64,000 nucleotides of DNA from Labrys miyagiensis (GCF_030160835.1 NZ_BSPC01000096.1:62001-126000), one strand, 5' to 3'; shown: positions 8,660-17,717, counted from the first letter of the stretch. The notes: generated from the letters alone by a model not told the origin. Translations and numbers: made by a program.

Positions 8660-8977
8660 ATGAAATCCCTTGCTACTGCTGTTTTTGTTGCATCCGTGGG
8701 TCTGGCTGGCGGCCCGGCTCTGGCAATGCCCGTTGCGCCGGGCGGTTCCACCAATAACGGTCTTGTCCAGACGATCGAGGATGGCTGCGCCCGCGGCTAT
8801 TACATGAGCTACGGCCGCTGCATCCCGAACAGCGCACCTTATGGCATGCCGAGATACCGCTACGCGCCGGAATATTATGCCGAGCCGCCACCTGTCTATT
8901 ATGCTCCGCCCCGGTACAATTATAGACCACGCTATTACTATCGGCCGCGCTATTATGGCCCGGTTTATCGGTATTAG
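8660..8977 (+). CDS. small secreted Tyr/Arg/Pro-rich protein
   Basis: A 105-residue protein: a signal peptide (MKSLATAVFVASVGLAGGPALA), a short module with two cysteines (DGCARGYYMSYGRCIPN), then a low-complexity tail of Tyr, Arg and Pro (PRYNYRPRYYYRPRYYG). The pattern is typical of small exported proteins in Hyphomicrobiales whose function is unknown; cell-surface or lectin-like roles have been proposed for related families. GAGG precedes the ATG. A protein of the same design is encoded at 38414-38716. Confidence 0.75.
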   Translation: MKSLATAVFVASVGLAGGPALAMPVAPGGSTNNGLVQTIEDGCARGYYMSYGRCIPNSAPYGMPRYRYAPEYYAEPPPVYYAPPRYNYRPRYYYRPRYYGPVYRY

Positions 8978-9105
8978 CAGAGGCATATTCGCACTATACT
9001 GTGCCCTCGTTTACCGGTTTTCCGTAATAGTGCCGGAAGCCGCCGTGGTCCGACGCCGATGCTACGATGGTATCGTCATCGAGCCGTCCGTCGTTGAACC
9101 ATATG

Positions 9106-10116
9106 CTAGAGTTTAATCGGCTCAGCCACCTGCATGAGGCAGTCGCCGGCCTGGCTGTCGCAGTGCAGCCTGTGTGAGATCACGATGCCGCCTTCGGCAA
9201 ATTGCAGCGGCTCCTCGGGCGCCCCCAGGCGTTCGAGATCGTGGTACCAGCCGGCGAGGCCTCCTGCATCGACAGGGGCGCCGAGTTCCACCGCCGGCTC
9301 GAACCAGCCTCGGCGGGTGGCGTAGATGCCCTGGCTGTGGCGCGAAAGCGAAAGCAATTGCAAGGCAGGCTGTTCCGTCGGGAGACTGCCGAGCAGCGGC
9401 TTGTCGACAATTTCCAAAGCCAGCATGAGGTTGTCGATGGCTCGCGCCGTGAAGGCCATGCTCGCGGGCGTCACCGTGCCGCCACCACCGAATTCGCCGC
9501 TGAGGCCTATGATGCCGGTCCGCGTGGCGGCTCCCATCGAGGTTGGCGACGCCGGTCCGTTATCGGCGATGAAAGCGTGGCTTGGCGCCATGGCCCGCAT
9601 CAACTCGTTTGCTCGCGCGAAGCGGGCTTCGTCTTCCGGGCGTTCGATCAGGGTGCACAGGAGATGGGCCATGGAGGTGCCGCCGGAATGGATATCCAGC
9701 AGGACATCGTGGCGGGGAAAGAGTTCGTGTTCGAGGAAATGCGCCAGCCGTGCAGTCGGGGTTCCCGACGGATCCCCAGGAAAGGCGCGATTGAGGTTGC
9801 CACCGTCGAAAGGCGAGCAGCGTTTGGCTGCCATGACCGCCGGCAAGTTCGCGGCCGGCAGCACCGTGACGGTGCCTTGGATCACCGCCGGATCGAGGCG
9901 ACGCATCAGCCGGCCAAGCTGAAGCTCACCCTCATATTCGTCACCATGATTTCCCGCCATCAGCAAGAGGCTTGGTCCCGAGCCGTTCTTGACCCGCAGA
10001 AACGGCACCTTGATCTGATAGTAGGGCGAACGGTCGATCGAATAGGGAATGCTCAAATATCCGCTCTGGCGGCCATGGGCGGTGAAGTCGATGGCATGAA
10101 CGAGGCCCGTATGCAT
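9106..10116 (-). CDS. succinylglutamate desuccinylase/aspartoacylase-family deacylase, DoeB-like
   Basis: A 336-residue zinc amidohydrolase of the M14-like AstE/AspA family. Zinc ligands appear as NHGDEYEGE (His and Glu near residues 56-60) and the later LLDIHSGG. The length and the presence of a C-terminal beta domain fit the DoeB/AstE branch, which removes an acyl group from an amino-acid-like substrate. It is the last gene of the leftward operon 9106-16057, 14 bp after ridA-like, so it probably deacylates a product of that pathway. The substrate is not determinable from sequence. Confidence 0.83.
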   Translation of the reverse strand: MHTGLVHAIDFTAHGRQSGYLSIPYSIDRSPYYQIKVPFLRVKNGSGPSLLLMAGNHGDEYEGELQLGRLMRRLDPAVIQGTVTVLPAANLPAVMAAKRCSPFDGGNLNRAFPGDPSGTPTARLAHFLEHELFPRHDVLLDIHSGGTSMAHLLCTLIERPEDEARFARANELMRAMAPSHAFIADNGPASPTSMGAATRTGIIGLSGEFGGGGTVTPASMAFTARAIDNLMLALEIVDKPLLGSLPTEQPALQLLSLSRHSQGIYATRRGWFEPAVELGAPVDAGGLAGWYHDLERLGAPEEPLQFAEGGIVISHRLHCDSQAGDCLMQVAEPIKL

Positions 10117-10130
10117 CTTTCCCTCCGCGC

Positions 10131-10475
10131 TCAGATCGCGGCGATTGCGGTCATCTCAACACGCAGGTCCGGATCTGCGAGGCGCGCTTCGACGCAAGCT
10201 CTCGCAGGCGGATTGGCAGGGTCGATCCAGGCATCGTAGACGCTGTTCATGGCGTCAAAGTCGACGATAGCCGGTAGGAAGATATTGACCGCCAGCAATC
10301 GCGACTTGTCGGTGCCGGCTTCCTTGAGCAGGGATCCAATCTTGTCCAGCACATCCTGCGTCTGGCCTTCGACGCCGGCCTTGCGATTCTCCGCGACCTG
10401 GCCGGCAATATAGACAAGCCCGCCATAGCTGACCGCCTGGCTCATCCGCAAGCTCTTCTGGTAACGCATGATCAT
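10131..10475 (-). CDS. RidA-family protein (enamine/imine deaminase-like)
   Basis: A 114-residue protein of the YjgF/RidA fold: SYGGLVYIAGQV near residue 16, then a C-terminal PARACVEARLADPDLRVEM. The arginine in PARACVEA matches the catalytic arginine position of deaminating RidA members. RidA enzymes hydrolyse reactive imines or 2-aminoacrylate. Here, inside a catabolic operon, it may process an imine made by a neighbouring enzyme. AAGGAA precedes the ATG. Confidence 0.87.
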   Translation of the reverse strand: MIMRYQKSLRMSQAVSYGGLVYIAGQVAENRKAGVEGQTQDVLDKIGSLLKEAGTDKSRLLAVNIFLPAIVDFDAMNSVYDAWIDPANPPARACVEARLADPDLRVEMTAIAAI

Positions 10476-10597
10476 GCATCGATTCCTTGATGAAAGACAA
10501 GACTATCAACGGTCGAGAGGAAGGCGTGCTCGCCCGGCAGGCAAGGCGCGCCCGCGATCGTCGATCAAGCCGGAAGAAAGAAGGAGGTTTGACATGA

Positions 10598-11542
10598 TCA
10601 ATCCTCGCCGTCGCCACGAGCATCCAGGCCGAGCCGGTAGGTCCGGTTGGCCGTTGAAAAGAAAAGGTCGCGCTGCTCGGTCCGACTTAGCGGCGAGGCC
10701 ACGGCGCGGAATCCGTCATAGATTTCACTGAAGCTGGCGTGCAGGCTCGCGACTGGAAAATCGCTTGCGAACATCGCGCGCTTCGGCCCGAAGCAGGCAA
10801 GGCAATGGTCGATGACCTGCCTCAGGCTCTCGAGAGACCAGTCATTGTCGTACGCCACGAGGTCTGAAATCTTGATGAGCATATTATCGGCTCGTCCGAG
10901 GGCCTTTAGCCCGCGGCGCCAGAGTGCCATGCCCTCGGGGCTGCGATCCGCGGGACTGCCGCAGTGGTTGAGGACGAAAGTGGTATTGGGAAAATCTTCG
11001 ACGAGACGGAGGGCCTCCGGCATCTGCCAGGGAAACAGCATGAGGTCGAAAACCAGTCCAAGCCTTGTCGCGACCTCGAGCCCGCTTCGCCAGTGGGGAT
11101 CACTCATGAGAGTTGCGGATCGGGCAAAGGACTTGGCTGGCTCCGGGTGCCAGCTGACGATATCCCGGATGCCGACGACGCCTTCATTTGCGGCCTCCGC
11201 TTCCAGAAGCGAGGCGGCATCCGGCCGATCGAGCGCGACATGCGCAACACTTCGCCGCGCGACGCCTCGGCTCTTCTCGAGGCTGTCGATCCAGCGGCTT
11301 TCCTCCAGGGGATGGTCGTCTGACCAACCTGCTTCGATATGGACTGTAGCAACAATGTTCTGCCCGGCCGTATCGGCAAGGTAGTCCGCCACGCCGTAAT
11401 TGCGCCGGATCGGCTCGATGCTGCCGAATATCATCTCCTCGTGCGGTGCCGATGGCTTCTGGAGCCAGGGGTGGCGCCCCATCTCCAAATGCCACAAATG
11501 ATGATGCGGATCGATGATCGGCCCGCGATAGAGACCGCTCAT
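10598..11542 (-). CDS. amidohydrolase (TIM-barrel, fuconolactonase/PDC-lactonase type)
   Basis: A 314-residue protein of the amidohydrolase-2 family. The N-terminal metal motif is IIDPHHHLW (residues 9-17), with later HIEAGW and the C-terminal ASDFPVASLHA, which supplies the barrel-end aspartate. This group includes L-fuconolactonase and 2-pyrone-4,6-dicarboxylate lactonase, so hydrolysis of a lactone or cyclic amide is likely. The ATG overlaps the stop of the upstream permease (ATGA), which fixes the start and shows co-translation. It is part of the IclR-associated importer operon. Confidence 0.87.
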   Translation of the reverse strand: MSGLYRGPIIDPHHHLWHLEMGRHPWLQKPSAPHEEMIFGSIEPIRRNYGVADYLADTAGQNIVATVHIEAGWSDDHPLEESRWIDSLEKSRGVARRSVAHVALDRPDAASLLEAEAANEGVVGIRDIVSWHPEPAKSFARSATLMSDPHWRSGLEVATRLGLVFDLMLFPWQMPEALRLVEDFPNTTFVLNHCGSPADRSPEGMALWRRGLKALGRADNMLIKISDLVAYDNDWSLESLRQVIDHCLACFGPKRAMFASDFPVASLHASFSEIYDGFRAVASPLSRTEQRDLFFSTANRTYRLGLDARGDGED

Positions 11543-12492
11543 CGGCGGGCCTCGCGGCCGGACACGAGCAGCAGGGCCAGAATGAGGGAGCCGAACATGA
11601 TCGAACGCCAGCCGGGCGAGGCATTGACGACGGTGATCAGCGCAGTCGTCGTCACCAGGAGGATGGCACCCGGTATCGTTCCCGCATAGGTGCCCTTGCC
11701 ACCCAGGATCGAGGTTCCGCCCAGGACGACCGCCGCGATGGAGGTCAGGAGATAGGGATCGCCGATGCCGACGTAACCCTGCCTGTTCATGCCGAGGATC
11801 AACGTGCCGGCAACTCCGGCGAACAGGCCGGACAAGGCATAGAGCAGGAGCATGTTGCGGGTGATGCTCACGCCCGACAGATGCGCGGCGATTGGATTGG
11901 CGCCAAGTGCGAGAAAGCGGGCGCCCATCGGCATGCGATGCAGCAGGACGAGCACGACGATCGAGACAATGACCCACAATATGATCCCGGCCGGTACGCC
12001 GAAGGGCCTTGCTGAGCCGAGCCAGATTACGGCGCCGTTGGTCACGGAGACGGCACTGCCTCCGGCAATAATCACCAGTAGGCCCTGCAGGAAGGTCGCC
12101 ATTGCCAAGGTCATGATGATCGGTGGCACGCCTAGGTAGGCTGCGCCTGCGCCGTTCAGCAAACCGATGCCCGCGGCGATCGCCAGCGCAAGGAAAATAC
12201 CGACAAGGCCTGTCGAATCCCAGCCCGGCGAGATCAACGGCAGCAGGATGGCCGTGACGGTGATGACGGCGCCGACCGAAAGATCGATGCCGCCCATGAT
12301 GATGACGAGCGTCTGCCCCGCAGCCGCGATGCCGATCACGGCGGCGAGCTCAAGCAGGTAGCGCAGGTGGCCATAGGCGCCGAAGCCCCGGAGCATGACG
12401 CTCGCCACAACCCAGACAAGCGCGACAAGGATCAGCGTCAGCAGCGCAGGATGGCGGAACAGATCCCTGAAGGCGGAGGAAACGGCGTTCAT
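11539..12492 (-). CDS. ribose-type ABC importer permease (second of two)
   Basis: A 317-residue, eight-to-ten-segment permease of the RbsC family. Visible are the conserved GGIDLSVGAV motif (about residue 65) and GGTSILGGKGTYAGTIPGA near the C-terminus. The start chosen is the ATG overlapping the preceding permease stop (ATGA), with GGAGG seven bases upstream; an ATG five codons earlier is less likely. It pairs with the 12489-13454 permease as a heterodimeric channel. Confidence 0.92.
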   Translation of the reverse strand: MNAVSSAFRDLFRHPALLTLILVALVWVVASVMLRGFGAYGHLRYLLELAAVIGIAAAGQTLVIIMGGIDLSVGAVITVTAILLPLISPGWDSTGLVGIFLALAIAAGIGLLNGAGAAYLGVPPIIMTLAMATFLQGLLVIIAGGSAVSVTNGAVIWLGSARPFGVPAGIILWVIVSIVVLVLLHRMPMGARFLALGANPIAAHLSGVSITRNMLLLYALSGLFAGVAGTLILGMNRQGYVGIGDPYLLTSIAAVVLGGTSILGGKGTYAGTIPGAILLVTTTALITVVNASPGWRSIMFGSLILALLLVSGREARR

Positions 12493-13454
12493 TTTTTTTG
12501 CCTCCACCGGGCCGTGAGTTCGGGAATGGCAACGGCACCCACGATGATCAGGCCCTGGGCGACATATTGGGCGACCGGCGGAAAGCCGAGGAAGAACATC
12601 ACGTTGATCATCACCGAGAGCAGGAGGCTGCCACAGATCGCGCCGCGCATGGTGCCCTTGCCGCCGAGAAAGCCCACACCGCCGAGCACGGCGCCCGCGA
12701 TCGAATTTAACGTGAAGGGATTGCCGATCACCGGGTCACCGGAACCGGTCTGCGCCGCGACGAAGAGCCCAGCCAGGACAGCCAGCAGCCCTGAAATGGC
12801 GAAGGCGGCGACCTTGACCTTCTCGACCGGCACGCCCGAATGATAGGCACCCACCGGATTGTCACCGGCGGCGTAGATGCCGAGCCCGGTCGGGGTCGCG
12901 AGGAAGAGCTTCCAGGCGATCAGCACCAGGATCAGCAGGAGGAAGGCGACCGGCTGGTCGCCGGCGAGGAGATCCGAGAACCAGACGGGTATGAAGCCGC
13001 CCGGCCGCGGCAGGATCAGCAGGGCGATGCCCGTGATGATGAAGGAACCGGCCAGCGTGACGATGATGGCCGGCAGGCGCAGATAGGCGACGATCATGCC
13101 TGTTAGGCTGCCGATGGCCAGCCCCGCGACCGCAACCGCAAGAATGCCGCCCGCGGTTCCTGCCGGGCCGCCCATCATGGTTGCCGCAATCACGGCGCCC
13201 AGGCTGACCAGGGGGCCAACCGCCAGGGTGATGCCGCCGTTCAGCATCAGCAAGGCCTGCGCCATGGTGACCAGCGCCAGGGGAAACCAGTTCTGCGTGA
13301 ATTTCGAAAAGCCGCCGAGACTCAATATGCCGGGAAACAGCCAGACATAGAGAAGCAGGAAAGCCGCCACGACCAGGTAGAGCCCGCCCAGGCCGCGATT
13401 GCGGCGGCGCTGGATCGCGGCATAGAGGTTGGAGGAAAGCGCGCTGTCCGTCAT
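12489..13454 (-). CDS. ribose-type ABC importer permease (first of two)
   Basis: A 321-residue inner-membrane permease. The RbsC-type motif is changed to GGITLAVGPLVSLGAV (the usual Asp-Leu-Ser replaced by Thr-Leu-Ala). The C-terminal GGVGFLGGKGTMRGAICG is intact. It overlaps the ATPase gene by four bases (ATGA) and the second permease likewise, so the three are translated as one unit. The diverged motif suggests a specialised rather than a typical ribose system. Confidence 0.92.
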   Translation of the reverse strand: MTDSALSSNLYAAIQRRRNRGLGGLYLVVAAFLLLYVWLFPGILSLGGFSKFTQNWFPLALVTMAQALLMLNGGITLAVGPLVSLGAVIAATMMGGPAGTAGGILAVAVAGLAIGSLTGMIVAYLRLPAIIVTLAGSFIITGIALLILPRPGGFIPVWFSDLLAGDQPVAFLLLILVLIAWKLFLATPTGLGIYAAGDNPVGAYHSGVPVEKVKVAAFAISGLLAVLAGLFVAAQTGSGDPVIGNPFTLNSIAGAVLGGVGFLGGKGTMRGAICGSLLLSVMINVMFFLGFPPVAQYVAQGLIIVGAVAIPELTARWRQKK

Positions 13455-14959
13455 GCCGCGACTCCTTTCGTGGACACGCCCATCGCAGTGCCGACAATGG
13501 CCTCTTCGGAGATCGTATCGCGTTCCAGCGTGGCGACCGCGCGTCCCTCGCTGAATACGAGCACCCGGTCGCAGAGATGCACGAGTTCCGGCGTGTCGGA
13601 GCTGAGCAGGATCACCAGTTTGCCCTCGGCGGCGAAGGCCTTCAGCATCAGGTAGATCTCACGCTTTGTCTCGATATCGACGCCGCGTGTCGGGTCGTTG
13701 AGGAGCAGGACCGACGGCTCCAGAGGCAGCCATTTCGCTAGCGCGACCTTCTGCTGGTTGCCGCCCGACAGGGCCCGCACGGCGCGGCCGGTGTCGCCGC
13801 GTATGGTCAGCCTTCGGGCGAGATCGGCGACGAGCGAGCGTTCGCGCAAGCGATCCCTGAAACCTCGCCGCGTCTGCCGGTCCAGGGACGGCAGCAGCAG
13901 ATTGGAGGCGATGGTGTGGGGGAGGATCAGGCCTTCTCTCTTGCGGTCGGCGGGCACATAGGCCAGGCCCGCCGCATTGGCGGCACCGACATGGGCGAAC
14001 AGGCCCGGCTTGCCGCAGAGGGTCGCACTCACCGCCGAGGCCGGAATGGCGCCATAGAGGCCGAGTAGGAAATCCTCCTGGCCTTGCCCGACGAGGCCAC
14101 CAATGCCGACGATCTCCCCGGAACGGGCGACGAAATCGACATCGTGCACCATGCCGGCGGCAAGGCCCTTGACATCGATGCGCACGTCGCCCGGTGTCGG
14201 CACCGTCCAGGCAGGGAACAGATCGCCTGCATCGCGTCCGACCATCAGGCGCACCAGCCCCTTGGCATCGACGCCGGCGAGAGGCTGGTCGGCCGTAACC
14301 ACGCCGTCCTTCAGCACGGTCACATGCGAACAGAGCGCGCGGACTTCGTCGAGACGATGGGAAATGTAGAGGAGTGCGATGCCCTCGTCCCGCAGCCTCA
14401 TGATGAGGGCGGATAAAATTCCGGCCTCATGACCGGAAAGGGAGGAGGTCGGCTCGTCGAGGATGAGCACTCGCGGCTTGCGGAAGAGCGCCTTGGCGAT
14501 TTCCACCATCTGGCGCCGGCCAAGTGCCAGGTCTCCCACCGGTGCGTCAAGCGGCTCGGTCAATCCCACAAGGGCGCAGACATCCCGGACACGCCGTTCC
14601 AGGGCCTTGTAGTCGATGAGGCCAAAGCGACGCGGATAGGCGCCCAGCCCGATATTCTCGGCGATCGAGAGTTCCGGGGTCAGGCTCAGTTCCTGCTGAA
14701 CGACGGCGATGCCGGCGGCGCGCGCCAGGGCAGGGCTGAAGCGGTGTACCGGCTTGCCGTCGAGCACGATCTCGCCGCCATCCGGGGCCAAGGCACCGGA
14801 CAGCAGGTTGATCAGGGTGGACTTACCCGCCCCGTTTTCGCCCAGGAGGGCATGGATCCGGCCTGGCTGAAGGGCGATGCTCACGCCCTTCAGCACAGGA
14901 TTGCCATAGAAGCCCTTCGATACCTGTCGGGCTTCCAGCAAAGGCGGACGGTCGGCCAT
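13451..14959 (-). CDS. ribose-type ABC importer ATPase (two ABC domains)
   Basis: A 502-residue tandem ATPase. Domain 1: Walker A GENGAGKST (residues 40-48), ILDEPTSSL. Domain 2: degenerate P-loop GLVGQGQED, intact LSGGNQQK, and Walker B LLLNDPTRGVD, where Asn-Asp replaces the usual Asp-Glu. The change at the second catalytic site is mild for this class but worth noting. It lies 30 bp after the binding-protein gene and overlaps the permease gene by four bases. Confidence 0.93.
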   Translation of the reverse strand: MADRPPLLEARQVSKGFYGNPVLKGVSIALQPGRIHALLGENGAGKSTLINLLSGALAPDGGEIVLDGKPVHRFSPALARAAGIAVVQQELSLTPELSIAENIGLGAYPRRFGLIDYKALERRVRDVCALVGLTEPLDAPVGDLALGRRQMVEIAKALFRKPRVLILDEPTSSLSGHEAGILSALIMRLRDEGIALLYISHRLDEVRALCSHVTVLKDGVVTADQPLAGVDAKGLVRLMVGRDAGDLFPAWTVPTPGDVRIDVKGLAAGMVHDVDFVARSGEIVGIGGLVGQGQEDFLLGLYGAIPASAVSATLCGKPGLFAHVGAANAAGLAYVPADRKREGLILPHTIASNLLLPSLDRQTRRGFRDRLRERSLVADLARRLTIRGDTGRAVRALSGGNQQKVALAKWLPLEPSVLLLNDPTRGVDIETKREIYLMLKAFAAEGKLVILLSSDTPELVHLCDRVLVFSEGRAVATLERDTISEEAIVGTAMGVSTKGVAA

Positions 14960-14989
14960 CGGCAGTCTCTCTTCGGCTTGCCGGCGTAA

Positions 14990-16057
14990 TCACTGTGCCA
15001 GCAGCTTATCGAAGAGGGCCCTGTCGTAGTCGGAATAGATGTAACCATCCGCCGGGAACTTGTCGGCCCGCGCGAGATAGGTATCGATGTTGCTGTCGTC
15101 GATGACAGGCAAGGGCACCTTGACGACGGCGGGGATGGTCTTCCCCTGCAGGGCCTGCACGGCGGCATAGACGGAGAGGGCACCGAGCCAGTTCGGCTGC
15201 ATCGTGGCCCAGCCCTTCAGGCCCTTCTGCTTCCACAACTCGAGGAACTGGCGCGCATTCTCGCCGCTGGTCGGCACCTGGTCACGGCCCTGGCGATCGA
15301 AGGCGAGGATGGAGCCGGCCGACAGGGCGCCGCCCAGCGAAAGGACGCCGTCGATCTGCGGGTTCGCGAAGAGCAGGCTCGTCATGGCTTCCTGGGCGGG
15401 CGCCACATTGTATTCGGTGTTGGTCTCGGTAATGACTTCGAGACCCTTGTTGGCGTCGAGCACCGGCTGGGCGCCCTTGCGACGGTCATCGCTGACGGAG
15501 ACGCCGGCGGGGCCGTTCATGATGATGATCTTGCCCTTGCCCTTCAACTGGCCGACCATCCATTCGGCGGCGCGCTTGCCCCACTCGAGGGAGTCGGTGT
15601 TGATCTTGGCGGTCAGTTTGTTGGTGTCGACGAGGCTGTCGAAATTGACGACGGCAATGCCCTTGGCGCAGGCATCCGAGACAACGCGATCGAGGGCGGT
15701 GGAGGAGCCGGCTTCGACGATGATGGCGTCCAGATTGGCATCGATCATCGACTGGATCTGCTGGATCTGCGTCTGGGCGTTCCCCTGCGCGTCGGTGATC
15801 ATCAGGTCCTTGACCAGGCCTTCCCTTTTCAGCGCCGCGACCTCGTCGGTGATCGTGCCTTCGGTCTGCTTCATCCAGGTCGGCACCGAATAGATATTGG
15901 CCCAGCCGACCCGGTAAGGCGCCTTGCGATCGCCCTTGACGCAATTGGACGCGGCGAGCGCCGAACCCGTGACGGCCATCAGCGCCATGGCAGCAACACC
16001 CACGCCGGCAATCAGGGCGCGGCGGCTCGTCAAGCTCTGCAAGAATGAGATTCTCAT
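14990..16057 (-). CDS. ribose-type ABC importer periplasmic binding protein
   Basis: A 355-residue type-1 periplasmic binding protein (Peripla_BP_4). The signal peptide is long and starts MRISFLQSLTSRRALIAGV; mature protein probably begins after GSALAA. Two Rossmann-like lobes follow (DANLDAIIVEAGSS; GKIIIMNGPAGVSVSDD). The start chosen is the ATG opening the signal peptide, with GGGGA nearby; an upstream extension has no signal character. First gene of the operon, and the best protein to test for substrate. Confidence 0.9.
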   Translation of the reverse strand: MRISFLQSLTSRRALIAGVGVAAMALMAVTGSALAASNCVKGDRKAPYRVGWANIYSVPTWMKQTEGTITDEVAALKREGLVKDLMITDAQGNAQTQIQQIQSMIDANLDAIIVEAGSSTALDRVVSDACAKGIAVVNFDSLVDTNKLTAKINTDSLEWGKRAAEWMVGQLKGKGKIIIMNGPAGVSVSDDRRKGAQPVLDANKGLEVITETNTEYNVAPAQEAMTSLLFANPQIDGVLSLGGALSAGSILAFDRQGRDQVPTSGENARQFLELWKQKGLKGWATMQPNWLGALSVYAAVQALQGKTIPAVVKVPLPVIDDSNIDTYLARADKFPADGYIYSDYDRALFDKLLAQ

Positions 16058-16122
16058 CGTGTCGTTCCCCTTTTTTGAGACCACCGCCTTGTCACTTTTT
16101 TGGCCGTTAACTAATGTACGGT

Positions 16123-16154
16123 ATATTGGACATGTGGTCGTAATACTGGACATG
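16123..16154. promoter_or_regulatory. direct repeat in divergent promoter, candidate IclR operator
   Basis: Two near-identical 12-mers, ATATTGGACATG (16123-16134) and ATACTGGACATG (16143-16154), lie 20 bp apart start to start, about two helical turns. They sit between the binding-protein gene and the divergent iclR-type gene. Such spacing suits a dimeric regulator. Assignment to this IclR protein is inferred from position only. Confidence 0.45.
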
Positions 16155-16249
16155 GCGAACTATATGCCGATTTTTGGGGTTGACAAGCCTCGATCAAAAT
16201 TTTGGAAAGCAGCACAACATGCCGGTGCGGCAGTGTGGTAGGACAGGGA

Positions 16250-17053
16250 ATGGACGCAATCAGCGACGAAGGCATTGCCAGACGAACCAGGGGCCTCGAC
16301 CGTGCCTTCGAGATCCTGGATTTCCTGCGCATGAAACGCGAGCCGACCAAGCCCAACGAGATCGCCGCACGCATCGGTGCGCCGCGATCGTCGGTTTATG
16401 AATTGGTGAACCTTTTGCTGCGCAACGGCATCCTCGAATATGCGGATGGCGAAGGACGGGTCTATCTCGGCCGCAAGCTCTATTTCCTCGGCGCAGCCTA
16501 TGAGGATCATTTCGACTTCATGCGCGAATGCGACAAGGTGCTGGCCCGCATCGCCGAGGAAACGCGCGAGACAGCCCAGCTCTGCATGCTCGACGGCAAC
16601 AAATACACTGTCGTGCGCATGAAGGAGGGCGTCCGGCCTTTTCGGATCTCGTCGGATGTTGGCCGCGCCGTGCCGATTCCGTGGACAGCATCGGGACGCC
16701 TGCTCCTCTCGGACATGAGCGAAGAGGAAATCCTAGACTTTATTCCCCGCGAGGATTTCCGCCTGCCAAATGGGGAAATGCTCGATCCGCAGCGTTTCAC
16801 TGCGGAAGTGCACCAGGCGGGCAGGGCAGGCGAGTTCACGTTCAACAGCATTGTAGACAGTTTCACGCATTGCTTCGCCGTCCCTGTCAGGGGGGACGAT
16901 GGGCGCTGCGCCGCGACACTCTGCCTCGTGTCGCCCCGTGAGGACGGCATCAGGAATCGCGAGCATTATCTCCAATGCCTCAAGACCGCAGCTCAGTCGC
17001 TCCATGGAATTAAACTTGGAGTTTTCGAGCTGCCAGCGCGGCCACAGATTTGA
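16250..17053 (+). CDS. IclR-family transcriptional regulator
   Basis: A 267-residue regulator. An N-terminal winged helix covers about residues 14-72 (RAFEILDFLRMK; IAARIGAPRSSVYELVNLL). The C-terminal effector domain contains GRAVPIPWTASGRLLL and HCFAVPVRGDDG. The start is the ATG after AGGACAGGGA. It is divergent from the importer operon 9106-16057 and likely controls it in response to the imported compound or a metabolite. Its 3' end overlaps the convergent gntR-type gene by 44 bp. Confidence 0.9.
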   Translation: MDAISDEGIARRTRGLDRAFEILDFLRMKREPTKPNEIAARIGAPRSSVYELVNLLLRNGILEYADGEGRVYLGRKLYFLGAAYEDHFDFMRECDKVLARIAEETRETAQLCMLDGNKYTVVRMKEGVRPFRISSDVGRAVPIPWTASGRLLLSDMSEEEILDFIPREDFRLPNGEMLDPQRFTAEVHQAGRAGEFTFNSIVDSFTHCFAVPVRGDDGRCAATLCLVSPREDGIRNREHYLQCLKTAAQSLHGIKLGVFELPARPQI

Positions 17054-17717
17054 TGTGTTCGATACTAGCTCTGTAGGCGCCTTCTGCATCATGCGAGGAG
17101 ATGGCCGCAAGGATAGCTCGCATCTCAGCTATCGCATTCTTGCCTCGGCCCGGCTCGGAGATTGTCAACGCGCGCAAGTGATTGATGCGCATGTTGAGCG
17201 ACTGGACGATCGACCAGGCGACATCCTTGCCCGCCAGATGAAATAACGCCTCGTAGAACTCGTTGGTCCCTTTCAGAACCAGGCTCGTGTTGTCCTCGGC
17301 GAAGGCTGCTTCGTTCCTGTCGATGCACGCCGCCAGGCGCGCCACGCCTTCCGCTGTGGAGATCGGCGCGTAGGTCCGCGCTGCCTCTCCTTCCAGCAAG
17401 CCTCGGATCTCGTAGATCTGCGCCGCCTTTTTGGGATCGGGCCTTGCCACGGCAGGCCCCTGCTGCGGCAATATTTCGACCAGTCCTTCTGTCTCGAGAT
17501 GCCTCAGGACTTCCCGCACCACGGTCCGGCTGACGGCAAGCCGCTCGCACAGGTTCCGTTCCACCAGCCTTTCGCCCGGCCTGAAGCGACCATCGAGGAT
17601 CGCGTCGCGCATCTTCTCAAGCGTCAATTCCCGCAGGGTTTTGCCTGGCCGTTCAATGCGCATGTCATCAACGGCGTCCGACTCTTGTCGGAGAGTTAGT
17701 CTGTCGGCGGCGCTCAT
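17010..17717 (-). CDS. GntR-family regulator, FadR/FCD subfamily
   Basis: A 235-residue regulator with an N-terminal winged helix (residues 27-95: LREVTL-like start LRELTLEKMRDAIL, then RLAVSRTVVREVLRHLE). An FCD ligand-binding domain follows, with metal-type residues (DRNEAAF, HLAGKD, EMRAIL, H in SSHDAEGAY). Divergent from the nine-gene operon beginning at 17854. The perfect palindrome ATGGTATACCAT between them is the probable operator. It most likely represses that operon until an acid or amino-acid-like ligand binds. Confidence 0.9.
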   Translation of the reverse strand: MSAADRLTLRQESDAVDDMRIERPGKTLRELTLEKMRDAILDGRFRPGERLVERNLCERLAVSRTVVREVLRHLETEGLVEILPQQGPAVARPDPKKAAQIYEIRGLLEGEAARTYAPISTAEGVARLAACIDRNEAAFAEDNTSLVLKGTNEFYEALFHLAGKDVAWSIVQSLNMRINHLRALTISEPGRGKNAIAEMRAILAAISSHDAEGAYRASIEHIKSVAALAARKLQV

